A DNA stretch of 64,000 nucleotides from Puffinus mauretanicus (GCA_023333565.1 JAJKFH010003936.1:310001-374000), one strand, 5' to 3'. Positions 44,001-51,426 are shown, counted from the stretch's first letter. Made by a program: numbers and translations. The notes: generated by a model not told the origin, from the sequence alone.

Positions 44001-44656
44001 GAATATGCTACCGCGCTCCCCTCCAAACTAGGTCTCTGCTTCAGACACACGCTAAATATGCAGGATGAGGCTCAGATCAAAGCTTTCTGTCATCGCTTTG
44101 TTTATAAACAACCCACTACTGGTGCTGCAGGTACGGCTCTGCCCTCCCCCGCTGCCAGCAGCGGGGGAAGCGTCTGAAATCCTCGTCCCCCCCCGCTCCG
44201 GGGCTGAGGACCCGAGGGCTGAGCAACCCACAACCCCGGTCCCCCTCCCGGCTGCGGGCGCCTCGGTGCGGGGCCCGGGGGAAGCCTGGCTCGGCGGCAG
44301 GCGAAGGGAAGGGACCGCCGGGCCGGCCCCCCGGGCCCAGCTCCCCCCCGAGCCCGGGCTCCCGGTACCTGGTGCAGGGCTGTCAGCCCGTCCACGTTGG
44401 TGGTGTTGATGCGGGCGCCGCGGCCCAGCAGGCGCTTCACCTCCTCGGTGTCCCCGCTGGAGCAGGCGGCCAGGAAGACGGCGCCCTCCTCGAAGCGGAC
44501 GCGGGACCCCCCGGCGCCGCGATGCCGGCCCCGGCCGCCCCCCGCCGCCACCGGCTCCTGCTCCGTCAGAGAGCCCTTCCAGCGCCGCAGCTGCTCGGCC
44601 CGCCGCAGCCGCGCCGACTCGGCCCGCTTCCCGCCCAGGTGCTCCGGCTCCGACAT
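1972..44656 (-). CDS. PPP1R12B: PPP1R12B (MYPT2), myosin phosphatase targeting subunit 2; 5' partial gene, coding exons 1-6
   Basis: Six minus-strand exons with GT-AG borders join in frame into 918 nt (306 codons), matching the N-terminus of myosin phosphatase targeting subunit 2. The protein binds the catalytic subunit PP1c (beta/delta) and directs it to phosphorylated myosin regulatory light chain, relaxing actomyosin in muscle. Visible motifs: a MyPhoNE-type motif (R19-x-x-Q22-L-R-x-W26), the PP1-docking RVRF at 52-55, ankyrin repeats in about 57-153, a charged linker at about 181-213, and more ankyrin repeats in about 214-300. The start HLGGKRAESAR and the ankyrin sequence favour MYPT2 over MYPT1 (PPP1R12A) and R12C. 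The full protein is about 980 residues; the phosphorylation region and C-terminal leucine zipper lie off the left edge. Exon lengths are 288, 131, 119, 160, 145 and 75; intron phases are 0, 2, 1, 2, 0. No frameshift or stop is seen. Confidence 0.96.
2047..3670 (-). other. PPP1R12B intron 5
   Basis: A 1.6-kb intron between exons 5 and 6 with consensus splice sites. I recognise no gene or clear transposon in it. Confidence 0.88.
3671..3815 (-). CDS. PPP1R12B: PPP1R12B coding exon 5
   Basis: It completes Arg233 and encodes residues 234-281: LLIQAGFNLNVQDNDGWTPL, then HAAAHWGVKEACSILAEALC and DMDIRNKL. This is the most conserved ankyrin repeat of the MYPT family. The acceptor is TTTCCTCAG and the donor is GTTAGT. 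Length 145 nt, phase 2 in and phase 0 out. Asn247 stands where mammals usually have Tyr. Confidence 0.96.
3816..6234 (-). other. PPP1R12B intron 4
   Basis: A 2.4-kb intron between exons 4 and 5. Nothing beyond unique-looking AT-rich sequence is recognised. Confidence 0.88.
6235..6394 (-). CDS. PPP1R12B: PPP1R12B coding exon 4
   Basis: It encodes the end of codon 180 through two bases of codon 233. It starts VDLDLARKEEEQQMLQDARQ and continues with WLNSGRIEDIKQ. This is the charged helical linker that separates the two ankyrin blocks in MYPT proteins, and it leads into the repeat GATALHVAAAKGYSEV. The acceptor is CTCTTAG and the donor is GTAGGA. Entry is at phase 1 and exit at phase 2, both consistent with neighbours. 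Confidence 0.95.
6513..6533. repeat. Poly-A run (21)
   Basis: Uninterrupted A run in intron 3. No retrotransposon body is recognised directly before it. Confidence 0.9.
7380..7855 (+). mobile_element. CR1 retrotransposon 3' end, old and degenerate
   Basis: The 3' portion of a CR1 LINE in sense orientation. It has the GGGCATTAGGTTTAAAACA segment near 7480 and the CR1 3' end (GAAGACAGGCTATAGAACTGG) near 7829-7850. Strongly diverged, with indels. Confidence 0.7.
8525..8908 (-). mobile_element. Avian CR1 retrotransposon 3' end
   Basis: In minus orientation the end of the CR1 reverse-transcriptase frame is visible as pieces (LEGGCKGNGARFFSELHRTGQ, then FPRKVLERGPRELVES and SLEVVKTQLHSALSNL). A TA-rich microsatellite (about 8711-8742) interrupts it. 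No intact frame remains. Confidence 0.8.
8711..8742. repeat. TA-rich microsatellite inside CR1
   Basis: A short run of TATA and ATAAA units embedded in the CR1 3' sequence, which it splits. Confidence 0.7.
9672..9790 (-). CDS. PPP1R12B: PPP1R12B coding exon 3
   Basis: It encodes the end of codon 140 through the first base of codon 180: YLISHGANVAAVNSEGEVPS, then the helical stretch ending LLLEQVKKQ. This completes the third ankyrin repeat. The acceptor is ACGTAG and the donor is GTAAAT. The frame stays open past the donor into intron 3, so the exact 3' edge rests on the homology and on the reading frame of exon 4. Confidence 0.95.
9791..11908 (-). other. PPP1R12B intron 2
   Basis: A 2.1-kb AT-rich intron. 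The only distinctive feature is the T13-A8 block near 10052-10100. No gene or recognised transposon. Confidence 0.88.
10052..10100. repeat. T13-A8 block with A-rich tail
   Basis: Thirteen T followed directly by eight A, then AATAATAAT-type A-rich sequence. The T/A junction is self-complementary. Confidence 0.85.
11909..12039 (-). CDS. PPP1R12B: PPP1R12B coding exon 2
   Basis: It encodes residues 97-139 plus two bases of codon 140. It begins ACIDENLDMVKFLVENGANV and runs through the ankyrin motif GWTPLHAVASCGYLN. The acceptor CCCTCAG is preceded by an unusually long pyrimidine tract; the donor is GTGAGT. It joins exon 1 in phase 0 and exon 3 in phase 2, restoring Glu140. The second helix-1 alanine of the TPLHxAA signature is Val130 here (codon GTG), a conservative change from the usual AAA. 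Confidence 0.96.
12042..12120 (-). promoter_or_regulatory. Extended polypyrimidine tract at the exon 2 acceptor
   Basis: The plus strand is a purine-rich run of about 79 bases with only a few interruptions. On the transcribed minus strand this reads as a very long pyrimidine tract ending CTTCTCCCTCAG at the exon 2 acceptor. It should give a strong U2AF site and offers several CU-rich sites for PTB-type regulators. It may also form triplex DNA. Confidence 0.75.
14066..14341 (-). mobile_element. Avian CR1 retrotransposon 3' end fragment
   Basis: The antisense CR1 signature is readable: a GGTTGCTCAGGGCCTGCTCC block near 14150, then a block on a damaged first-line finger-domain-free 3' region with CCAGTGCTTCACCATCCTC near 14228. 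It is non-coding and degenerate. Confidence 0.7.
19541..19640 (-). mobile_element. CR1 terminal 3' fragment
   Basis: About 100 bases resembling the extreme 3' end of avian CR1 in antisense (GGAATCACTGCAGTTGGAAA, then GGACCTCAGGAGACTTCTAG). A TG/TA microsatellite follows directly. Confidence 0.65.
19640..19702. repeat. TG/TA dinucleotide-rich microsatellite
   Basis: An imperfect alternating purine-pyrimidine tract of GTGTGTGC, ATATATG and related units just after a CR1 end. Confidence 0.7.
25223..25241. repeat. Poly-T run (19)
   Basis: Uninterrupted T run in intron 1. Confidence 0.9.
26880..27665 (+). mobile_element. Old CR1-type LINE reverse-transcriptase fragment
   Basis: Sense remnants of a reverse-transcriptase gene, with EVIKFADET (from the FADDT catalytic region), QMKFNADNCRV and a later GSELITAIQEKALRIITNS segment. 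It resembles the older CR1 type common in turtles and crocodilians more than the young avian type. Frames are broken by stops and indels. Confidence 0.72.
28615..29150 (+). mobile_element. CR1 3' half fragment
   Basis: Sense CR1 remnants run from the end of the reverse-transcriptase region to the 3' end, which is marked by GGGACTGGACCAGAAGGTC, then TTCTGTGATCTCTTCCAGCC. An A-rich stretch at about 28842 interrupts it. No open frame survives. Confidence 0.72.
29387..29407. repeat. Poly-A run (21)
   Basis: Uninterrupted A run in intron 1, about 240 bases after a CR1 3' end. CR1 does not end in poly-A, so it is not that element's tail. Confidence 0.9.
30560..31770 (-). mobile_element. Ancient CR1 copy, about 1.2 kb, antisense
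   Basis: A continuous antisense match to an old amniote CR1 type. Landmarks are TTCCACAGCTGAATTTTACG near 30640, the GGATACCTCTATCATATCTG region near 30757, TTCTTAATAATTCCCAATG near 31000 and GACCTTGTCAAAAGCGTTTTG near 31460, where the minus strand encodes VVCLDFQNAFDKV of the reverse transcriptase. It is heavily mutated. Confidence 0.72.
33867..33908. repeat. 14-bp tandem repeat, three copies
   Basis: AGCAATTGTTCACT, AGCAATTGCTCACT and AGCAATTGCTCTGC in direct succession; the core CAATTG is a palindrome. Confidence 0.85.
34024..34039. repeat. Poly-A run (16)
   Basis: Uninterrupted A run about 300 bases before a CR1 copy. Confidence 0.9.
34335..35195 (+). mobile_element. Avian CR1 reverse-transcriptase fragment, frameshifted
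   Basis: Sense avian CR1 from the region before the polymerase through the catalytic part. Two overlapping frames carry QHGFTSG-like sequence, SRTKSSWQLITSGIPQG, then LNKFADDIKLVGVAG and QRDLHRLEKWPEGELLKVNQ. A frameshift near 34850 and internal deletions, with stops, show it is dead. Confidence 0.85.
42960..42974. repeat. Poly-A run (15)
   Basis: A run at the end of a long open frame (see finding at 42452-42979); AATAAA lies about 65 bases before it. Confidence 0.85.
44369..44656 (-). CDS. PPP1R12B: PPP1R12B coding exon 1
   Basis: It encodes residues 1-96, from the start ATG to TALHQ. It carries the MyPhoNE motif (19-26), the RVRF docking motif (52-55) and the first ankyrin repeat (FLAACSSGDTEEVKRLL). 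The ATG at 44656-44654 has G at -3 and sits in a GC-rich CpG island. It is chosen because the peptide from here aligns with the known MYPT2 start. A GC-rich stretch (about residues 36-50, Gly/Arg/Ala-rich) precedes RVRF and looks lineage-variable. The exon ends CAG, followed by donor GTACCG, which is weak after position +4. Phase 0 exit. Overlapping long open frames in other frames reflect GC richness. Confidence 0.96.
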
Positions 44657-44695
44657 CGCCGCCGCCGCACTGAGGCGCAGGGAGCGCGCCGCACC

Positions 44696-44731
44696 TCAGC
44701 CGGGAGCGGGGCGCAGCGCCCCCGCCGCCAT
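44696..44731 (-). other. Short upstream open reading frame in the PPP1R12B leader
   Basis: An ATG at 44731-44729 opens an 11-codon frame (MAAGALRPAPG) that stops at 44696, 39 nt before the main ATG. Its context AAGATGG has A at -3 and G at +4, which is stronger than the main start. The same bases form the YY1-type element, so it only acts as a uORF if transcription starts upstream of it. Confidence 0.5.
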
Positions 44732-44734
44732 CTT
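44724..44734 (-). promoter_or_regulatory. YY1-type site (AAGATGGCGGC)
   Basis: The minus strand reads AAGATGGCGGC, matching the YY1 core found at or just downstream of many vertebrate transcription starts. It lies 68 bases upstream of the start codon. Confidence 0.6.
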
Positions 44735-44780
44735 CGCTACGCCCCCGCCGCCGCCGCGCCCGCGCCGCCCGCGCCCCGCG

Positions 44781-44799
44781 GCATCCCGGGACATGTAGT
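44781..44799 (-). promoter_or_regulatory. ZNF143/THAP11-type site 1
   Basis: The minus strand reads ACTACATGTCCCGGGATGC, agreeing with the long ZNF143/THAP11 consensus ACTACA-nn-TCCCRnnATGC. It is the best of three copies. Confidence 0.65.
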
Positions 44800-44834
44800 T
44801 CCCGCGGGCGGCGCCGCACCTGCCCGCGGCGCGG

Positions 44835-44851
44835 ACACAGCTCCCGGCGGC
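44835..44851 (+). promoter_or_regulatory. ZNF143/THAP11-type site 2 (degenerate)
   Basis: ACACAGCTCCCGGCGGC keeps the ACA-nn-TCCC core but departs from the consensus on both flanks. It is plausible only because it sits between two better copies at about 50-bp spacing. Confidence 0.35.
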
Positions 44852-44884
44852 CCCCGCGCGCCGCCGCACCTGGGCGCGACCCGG

Positions 44885-44902
44885 ACTACAGCTCCCAGCG
44901 GC
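44885..44902 (+). promoter_or_regulatory. ZNF143/THAP11-type site 3
   Basis: ACTACAGCTCCCAGCGGC matches the ACTACA-nn-TCCCAG half of the consensus exactly and lacks the ATGC end. It lies on the opposite strand to site 1. Confidence 0.6.
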
Positions 44903-45784
44903 CCCCGCGAGGGGGCGGCCCCGCCCCCCTTCCCGCCCGGCCGCCATCGCAGCGCCCTGCCCGCCTCCGCCGGCGGCGCCCGGGTCCGGCATCCCGCCTA
45001 CCCATCGGGGCTGCCGTGGGCGGCCTGGGGAGCCGGCGCCGCCCGGCCGTGCCCCCGTCGGCGGGCCGGGGCAGCCCGCGGTGCCCGTGTGGGGACGAGG
45101 CGGCTGGGGGGCCAGGGGAGGGTGAGGAGAAATGGCTGGCACGGGAAAGAGCGCCGTCTGTCAGGGAAACCGGACCGAGCTGCCCCTCCCGCCCGGGCAG
45201 TCGCCCATCAGGCGGCCGGGAGGATGCCGAGCTTCCAGGGGGGCGGTTTCCAGTTTTTCCCGTAGTTAACCCCAGAGCCTGGCCGTCCCCAGGCGAAGGC
45301 GAGCGGTGTTCAGCCGGCATCAGCTCGGGGAGCTGCGGGGCGAGGAGCAGAGCTCTACCGGGACGCAGCGACACCGTCGTCGTAGCCGCCGGGCCCAGCG
45401 GGTCTCTGTCCTCCGGGCAGGCGCCCGTGTACCGGCCCGCGGTGGAGGGCGATGGCTGTAGGCCCGCAGGCTTCTCCCTTCCAGCTCTCCCTGCTGTAGC
45501 CAAACCAAACCGTGAACGTTTTCGAAGGAGATGTTTGGGTTGGCTTCGTTGCGCCTTCTCTGAGCCCCCTCTCGTGGCTGGTGTCCCGCTCGCAGCACCC
45601 TGCGGTGCCTGCCTGGCTCTGCTTTGCGAAGGTCTCCCCTGGCAGGCAGCTGAGCACGGTTCTCATTCTGAGTGGAGGGGCTGCCCCCTTCTTCGGGTTA
45701 TTTTGCAGTATCAAGCTGCCAAACAGAGGGTTTGCCTCAAATTGTTCGTTAGAGGAATCGCAGAACGAGCACACTGCTAAATGA

Positions 45785-46415
45785 TCAGTGACAAATCCCC
45801 CAGACCAGATGGCATTTGCTCATTAGTCTTAAAAAAACCACAGCAGTTTTCAACAGAGTTCCAGGGAAAACCCCAGGAACTACAGTGCAGTGTATCTGAT
45901 ATCCCCAGCATGCAAATTATTGGGAACCACTCTAATGAACAGAGTTAGGAGCCACATTAAGTGCTATTAAATATTCATAGAAATGCCAGCTCATGGTGCA
46001 TTAGCAGTCTAAAATCGCAAAACTGGAGTTAGGAATTACTAGGATAGAAATGGTTCAGAGAAAAGCAACAAGGAAAAGGGCTTCACACAACGCGCAGTTT
46101 AGTATGGAGCTCCTGACAGCAGGGCAGTAAGGATGCTAGCTGTTCAGATGGGTTTAAAAGCAACAGGACAAATTAACGACAGTAAATCAATCAAGAGTCA
46201 TAAATACAAAGTCGCTGTCCTTGGTTGAGAAGGGCCTGTGGCTGCGGGTTGCTGGAGGCTGGGATCCCTCAGAACACGCTCCTGGTGCCTGCAAGAGATG
46301 GGGTCACGTTCAGCATGACCAGCTATCGCCTTCCCATGCTTTATATTGCATTCTTCCCAGCGGGATCGGTTATTCATGATGACGAGCATGCTGGGTCCAT
46401 GCTGGACCAGACCTG
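45785..46415 (+). mobile_element. CR1 copy with 3' end, internally deleted
   Basis: Sense CR1 pieces in order. A pre-polymerase segment (AATCCCCCAGACCAGATGGC near 45795) is followed by a jump to the 3' part (GGTTCAGAGAAAAGCAACAA near 46052). The 3' untranslated end follows with TTGCTGGAGGCTGGGATCC near 46249 and a CATGCTGGACCAGACCTGG-type tail. The polymerase core is missing. Confidence 0.65.
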
Positions 46416-47582
46416 GAGCTCCTTAACTTTGTATCTACGGCTTCAAGAATTCAATTACTTCTGGCTGCATGCCAGGCTGACGTGAGCCTTAGCTCTTGCA
46501 CAGAGTGATGAGCACTCATCACTCTAACCATCACGCTAACCACGTTAGCAGTTCAGCTTATGGTTTTGTGAGCGCCTTCCCTACCTGCAATGTGGTAACG
46601 GGGCGGGAGGCCATCCCGTTTCCCCCCACAGCTGACAAGACCACCCCATGCTCCTATGAAAACTGCCTGATCGAAACTATCAGCCATTTATGTTTTTAAA
46701 ACATGCCTTTTATTTTCCTGACAGGAATTTTACCTGGGCATATTTGGAGAGTTTTCTGCATTTGTCTAGGATTCCTGGACATCTGACTAAACTTCTGAAT
46801 GCCGAGAAGTCCTGCAGAGCCACATCTCATGAGAACTGGCTGTCAATCACACAAACAGTGATCCCAAAACTTCTGGCATAGGCACCGTTGCTTCTGGGAT
46901 GCAGAGCTGCTTTGCACGTGCACAGGTTTGCATGTGTCCCCAGCCTGCGGGATTCCCTCTGCATGCCGGTGGGTCAGCACAGTGCCTTCCTGGAAACGTC
47001 GGCTGCCGTGTGCTTCCTGCAAACTGCCTCCACTCTGTAGCAATTGCAGCCAGAAGGATGTTAGCCGAATTCCAGATCTGACTTCTCTTGAAAACGGAAT
47101 ATATCTCCAGACAAAAAAAAAACTTGGCTGGAAGAGGAGACTGTTGTCTGTGACTACGAGCCTCTTGCCATCCTTCCATCATCTCAGATGCCCCGGATCC
47201 CTGACACGTGTGACTACAGTCCCATCTCTGCTTTCCTATGATCTATTCCTTCAAATTCAATCTGGCTCTGGCCTTCCTTCTATTTCAGCAGGGAGTTTCT
47301 GAATAAAAATTCATTATTCCAGGTCTGCTTCCAGGATGATCCACATGAGAACGCATGGCTTGGCAATGCATCTCCCGGACTCTGAGCAAAAACCATGTCT
47401 GTGTGCTCCCAGCGGCTAATATCTTTAAGTACCAATTTCCTTCTTTTCAGTCTATCTCTGAATTTCCTTTAACTGCTCTATTACAAATAACTGCTTTATT
47501 TATAAAATAAAATCACTTTCTGGAATGGTCTAGATTTGTTCTTCTTACTCACATCTGCCAGAAGCCTGTTTATCTGAAGTTT

Positions 47583-47597
47583 AAAAAAAAAAAAAAA
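47583..47597. repeat. Poly-A run (15)
   Basis: A run in the intergenic region. Confidence 0.9.
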
Positions 47598-49980
47598 GTT
47601 CCTTGGTCCTTTTATGTTCACTGAAAAATAATCTTGCATCACCAGCCGTGAGAACCGCAGTGGATCCAATGCAGGAATTGGACAGCTTCTGAACTCCTCT
47701 CCCTCTGAAGGTTTTGATTGCCCTGACATTATCCTATGACTACTACTGGGTTTGTTTCAAGCTCTTGGCAGCATTTTTGGTGCCTTGATTGTTTTTGGTC
47801 ACTCCTTTTGGCCCCTCTGGTCCCAATCCACTGACCCAGGACACTGTTTGACTTAATCCTCCGGTGTGACCATTCCCAAGTGCGCAGCCACGCGAGACCT
47901 GGCGCGGTTAAACCGCACCCTTGGTGCCGATCGCACTCTGTGAAGCCAAGCAGGCACTTGAGTCTTTTGGGAAATAAAACTGGAGCGGGTAAAATTCCCA
48001 GTTAGAGACTGCACGCTGACCTGGCGTGGGAAGCTGGGAGACCTGTGGAGAGGGGAGAGTCTCACAGCCTTTCCCACTCCCACGTCCCGCTGCCGGTGGA
48101 ACACTAGATGGCGTGGGGACCCACGGCACCAGCCCAGCTCCGTCCCTGCGCTAACAGAGGAGTCCCTGAAGTGAAAACTTCTGGTCTCCTGCATCCCGTG
48201 GGTCTGCTGGATACTGTTGGGTAGATGGGGAGGCTGCAGCAAGCGAAAGGGAAAGGACCCCCAAAGCCGTGGTGCACAGTCCGGGAGAGGCACGTCTGCT
48301 GGTTGGGGAAGACATTGGGAGGTGAGATGTGACAAACTTTGGACTCTGCCCTCCCAGAAAGGGTAGAGAGTGTCCCTCTGTCAGACGGCAAGGCATCCCG
48401 CTGTCCGTGCTGGGGAGGGGACGGGCCTGGACCGCGCTCACTCACTGCAGATGGGGCTTCACAAGCCTGGTCTCCCCCTCCAGCCCCTTCCAGAGCAAAC
48501 AGCCCCAAAGCAAAGACCAGAGCCGGAGTTTGCAGCAGTGGACTTTTGGGATGCAGGGACCCTTTCTGAAGCTGACGGCTAGCTTTTAATACACCCACCC
48601 CACCTCCTCTGGAGGAAAGAAATAGGGGTATGTGAGCCTCCAAAACCTGACAGCCCCTGCCTCACACCGGTGGGAAGCCAGCTGGAGGGGGCAGGTCTGT
48701 CCAAGTCTGCTGGAGGCTGGCATCTGCAGCACCATCTCATGCACCGTGTGTTGGACGTCTGAGTCATCTGGCAGAGGTTTCCCAACCTCCGGCGGAAAGG
48801 ATGCTCATCCCTGCATGCTGTGGTGACGTCAGCTCTGGGGTATGTCTCTAAGTCTCTACAAGGCCTCGGGGAACCCTGTGGAAGTTCGGTGGCCAGCATG
48901 ACCAACTGCAGTGGGTGATGTCAGCCATGTCACCATCCTCTTCACAGTGTGCCAGTGTGCATCATGGCAACTGGTAATGCCCCGCTCAGTACTATAGCTG
49001 TACCCTGTTAACTAAGACCCACACACTCCCTTCAGTGGGGCCCTGAAGGCCCGGTTAATATGTTCCTAATGCCACTTGTTCCTAATGTCCCCCGACTGAT
49101 GAGGTGACCTGCTGTGCTGCGAGCTGTTGGATGGGCCACGCCCAGCAAGACCGGGTCCTTCAGGTCACCTCTGCTCTGCTTGTCCGTGCTTGGTCAGGGG
49201 CTGGGTTCCCCCAGCAAGCGATGGCCATTCGTGCACGTCGTGCACACCCGGCACGGCAGCACGGCTCCTCTCCTACTTGCAAGACAGAAGGCATCTCGGT
49301 CCTCTGTGACAAAAGCCTTCCCTGCACACAGGACGTGAGCAGCACATTCCCCTTGTGATCCTCGTCGCCTTCCTGTGTTCCAGGCCTTGGTTCAGGACCA
49401 GGAATTCCTTACCCGAAGTTCAGGGCAAAATTACTGTCGAATCTAATGCCAAAGTTTTCCAGGTCCAAAGGAAGCACCTCCCTGCTGCTGCCCTCCCAGC
49501 CCTCCTCCCTTCCTCCAATTTCAGCAATGCACTCCCAGCAGCCGGAGCAGCCAAGGCTCCTCAGCCATCCGGCAAACCGGCTGCCTGCCCTAGGCGAGCC
49601 GCTGTGGCTCAGAAGAGGAGAGTGAGTGGGAAGGGTCCCATGAGCCCCAGAGAGCAGTAGACAGCCTCTTCATGCCAGCTGCCTTTTTTCTTTAATCCTA
49701 TTTACATTTTTTGAGTAGAAAAAGGCCAGCGCAGGCAAGAGAAATTAAATAAGAGCTTTTGCTAACTGCATCTTGGCCTGGCTTTACAATCCTGTCCATG
49801 GCCACAGCGATTAGGAGCACTGGAGCATCCAGCTTCTCTCCATCCTCACCTGCTACAGGGGCTGGAAGATCCTTATGGAGCACAGATGCCTCAGGGACTC
49901 CCGGGGCAGAGGCTTAGGGTGGGAAGCAGCTATAGACACCAGCAAAACTGTTCCCTTCTCCTGGCTTCCCCTCCCGGAGC

Positions 49981-50026
49981 TCCCTGTGGAGCTGCTCCCT
50001 GTGGAGCTGCTCCTGGAAGGAGCTGC
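49981..50026. repeat. 15-bp tandem repeat
   Basis: Two perfect copies of TCCCTGTGGAGCTGC and a degenerate third. Intergenic. Confidence 0.8.
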
Positions 50027-51059
50027 CTTTAGCTGGCCTCCCAGTGCAGGTGATGAGCATTGATGGACTGAGTCTTCTCTGAAACTTCCAGCACACCAAA
50101 AATGCCTAAGAAAGGGAATATCCTTTCTCTGTCTAGTGCCACCTGGCTCCTATCCCTGTGCGGGGTTTGCTGGGGACTGGGGAGGGTATCCCGCTCCCCT
50201 CCCTGCCCTCCCATTGCAGCCAGTTTCCATGGGCAGAGGGGGAGTGCTGGTGAGGGCCAGATCCAGGTGGATGTTTCCCAGGGGGATGGAGAGTGGGAGT
50301 TTTTACGCCAGCAAGCTGAGAATCAGGCAGGGACGAGCACACAAGGGAACGCCCAAACGCAAACTGGGACTGCAGAGTCCTGCTGGGGGGTCTGAGCACA
50401 CAGCAGCAACCAGTGCCTGACAGACAATTTGGTGCTGGGTCACACTGCAGGGCTTGCACGTGGACCGCCCTTGGTTTTTCATGGTGGAAGCAGCATTACC
50501 TGGAGCCTTAGCATGTTTTTTAAAAATTCCTGGGCCTTCGTGGGCTCCCATGTTGCCCTGGCATAGAAACACACAGAAAAAAATGGCAATAGCAGCTTTG
50601 TAGCCCAGCAGCCACCCTTTCTGTAGGCTGCTCCCGGGATGTCTGGGCACGGAGGGCACTAACGTGTGGTGTGAGGGAACGGCAGGGTCTGTGGGACATC
50701 GGGGAGGTGGAGGCATATCTCTGCTCCTGCAGACACCGAGGTTGCACAGTGCCCTTTTCGCTGCGCAGAGCCCTCCCTTCGCGGCTCCGTAACCCGCCAT
50801 CCAGCTGTGCTGGAAGTGTTTTCCCAACGCCCCTGCAGCAGCCTTTCCCTCGCAGCTTCGTGCTGTGCTTATTCCTCATCCCCGAGTCCCTGCACCCACA
50901 ACAGCGTTGTTGGGGTGGGTTCCCACGGGAAGCCGTTGCCAGAGAGTCGCTCCTGACTGCTGCGTTCTCTACACCTTCTCTTGCAGATTTTATTGTATTT
51001 TAGAGGAAAACTTTCAGCGTAACAAAATACTGACCTAAATACCTGACAGGTATTACCGA

Positions 51060-51426
51060 TGGCACCTACGCTTGCCAACCAGCCTGCGCGTTTCGGGGAG
51101 CCGCCGCGGCTGGCCCCGAAGGGTTCACCCCCCGCCGTGGGATTCCCCGCGGCGTGGGGCCGACGGGGCGCGGGGGGTGGCAGTGGGGCAGTGCCCGTGC
51201 CCGGGGTGGGGGGGCCGGGGCCGGCGGCGCGGCCGGCCCGCCCGGTGCCCTCCTCCGGGGGCCCTCGGGGCGGCGGCCGCCGTGACATCAGCCCGGGCTG
51301 GCGCCGAGCGCAGCGCGCCGCCGCCCCGCGGCCCGCCTTCTCCCGCCGCCAACAAAAGCCCCCGGGCGGCCGCCGGCCCCAGCCCCGCTCCCGACACCGG
51401 CCCGGCACAGCCCAGCCCAGCTGCAG
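51060..51426 (+). promoter_or_regulatory. CSRP1: CSRP1 CpG-island promoter and probable non-coding exon 1
   Basis: A dense CpG island with many GC boxes and a CRE-like TGACATCA at 51283-51290. An A-rich AACAAAAG at 51351-51358 could be a weak TATA-like element. The likely untranslated first exon ends CTGCAG at 51426, before the good donor GTAGGT. Spliced to 56748, it would place A at -3 of the start codon. The exon's 5' end is unknown, and this exon is inferred from position, since vertebrate CSRP1 begins with a non-coding exon. Confidence 0.6.

Larger units (their letters stand above)
12040..44368 (-). other. PPP1R12B intron 1 (about 32 kb)
   Basis: This is the long first intron, typical of the gene. 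It contains CR1 copies at about 14066-14341 (minus), 19541-19640 (minus), 26880-27665 (plus), 28615-29150 (plus), 30560-31770 (minus) and 34335-35195 (plus), a small tandem repeat at 33867-33906 and several poly-A runs. The remaining stretches (about 12.1-14.0, 14.4-19.4, 19.7-26.8, 31.8-34.2 and 35.2-44.3 kb) show no exon or repeat I can name. Confidence 0.85.
44657..44960 (-). promoter_or_regulatory. PPP1R12B: PPP1R12B CpG-island promoter and 5' UTR
   Basis: An extremely GC- and CpG-rich block directly upstream of the start ATG with no TATA box in view. It contains a YY1-type element (44724-44734) and three ZNF143/THAP11-like elements (44781-44799, 44835-44851, 44885-44902). This suits a broad, housekeeping-style start region, with the transcription start probably near the YY1 site. 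The exact start cannot be fixed from sequence alone. Confidence 0.7.
44961..51059. other. Intergenic region between PPP1R12B and CSRP1
   Basis: It starts as the tail of the PPP1R12B CpG island (to about 45.5 kb). A CR1 copy lies at about 45785-46415, followed by about 4.6 kb of moderately GC-rich sequence. Long overlapping open frames at 44.9-45.8 kb and 48.0-49.4 kb occur on both strands and match no family I know. They are better explained by few stop codons in GC-rich DNA. A short 15-bp tandem repeat lies at 49981-50026. A non-coding RNA cannot be excluded. Confidence 0.7.

Noticed and set aside
1972..44656. Assignment of the left gene to PPP1R12A (MYPT1)
   Set aside because: The N-terminus (HLGGKRAESAR), the RVRF rather than KVKF docking motif, and the ankyrin sequence match MYPT2 much better.
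44372..45265. A 297-codon plus-strand frame opposite PPP1R12B exon 1
   Set aside because: It is the shadow of the GC-rich exon and CpG island on the opposite strand; its composition is Arg/Pro/Ala/Gly with no family resemblance.
47853..48643. Overlapping minus-strand frames of 160-179 codons in the intergenic region
   Set aside because: No known domain, no splice-linked partner and no promoter were seen. Frames are open on both strands here.
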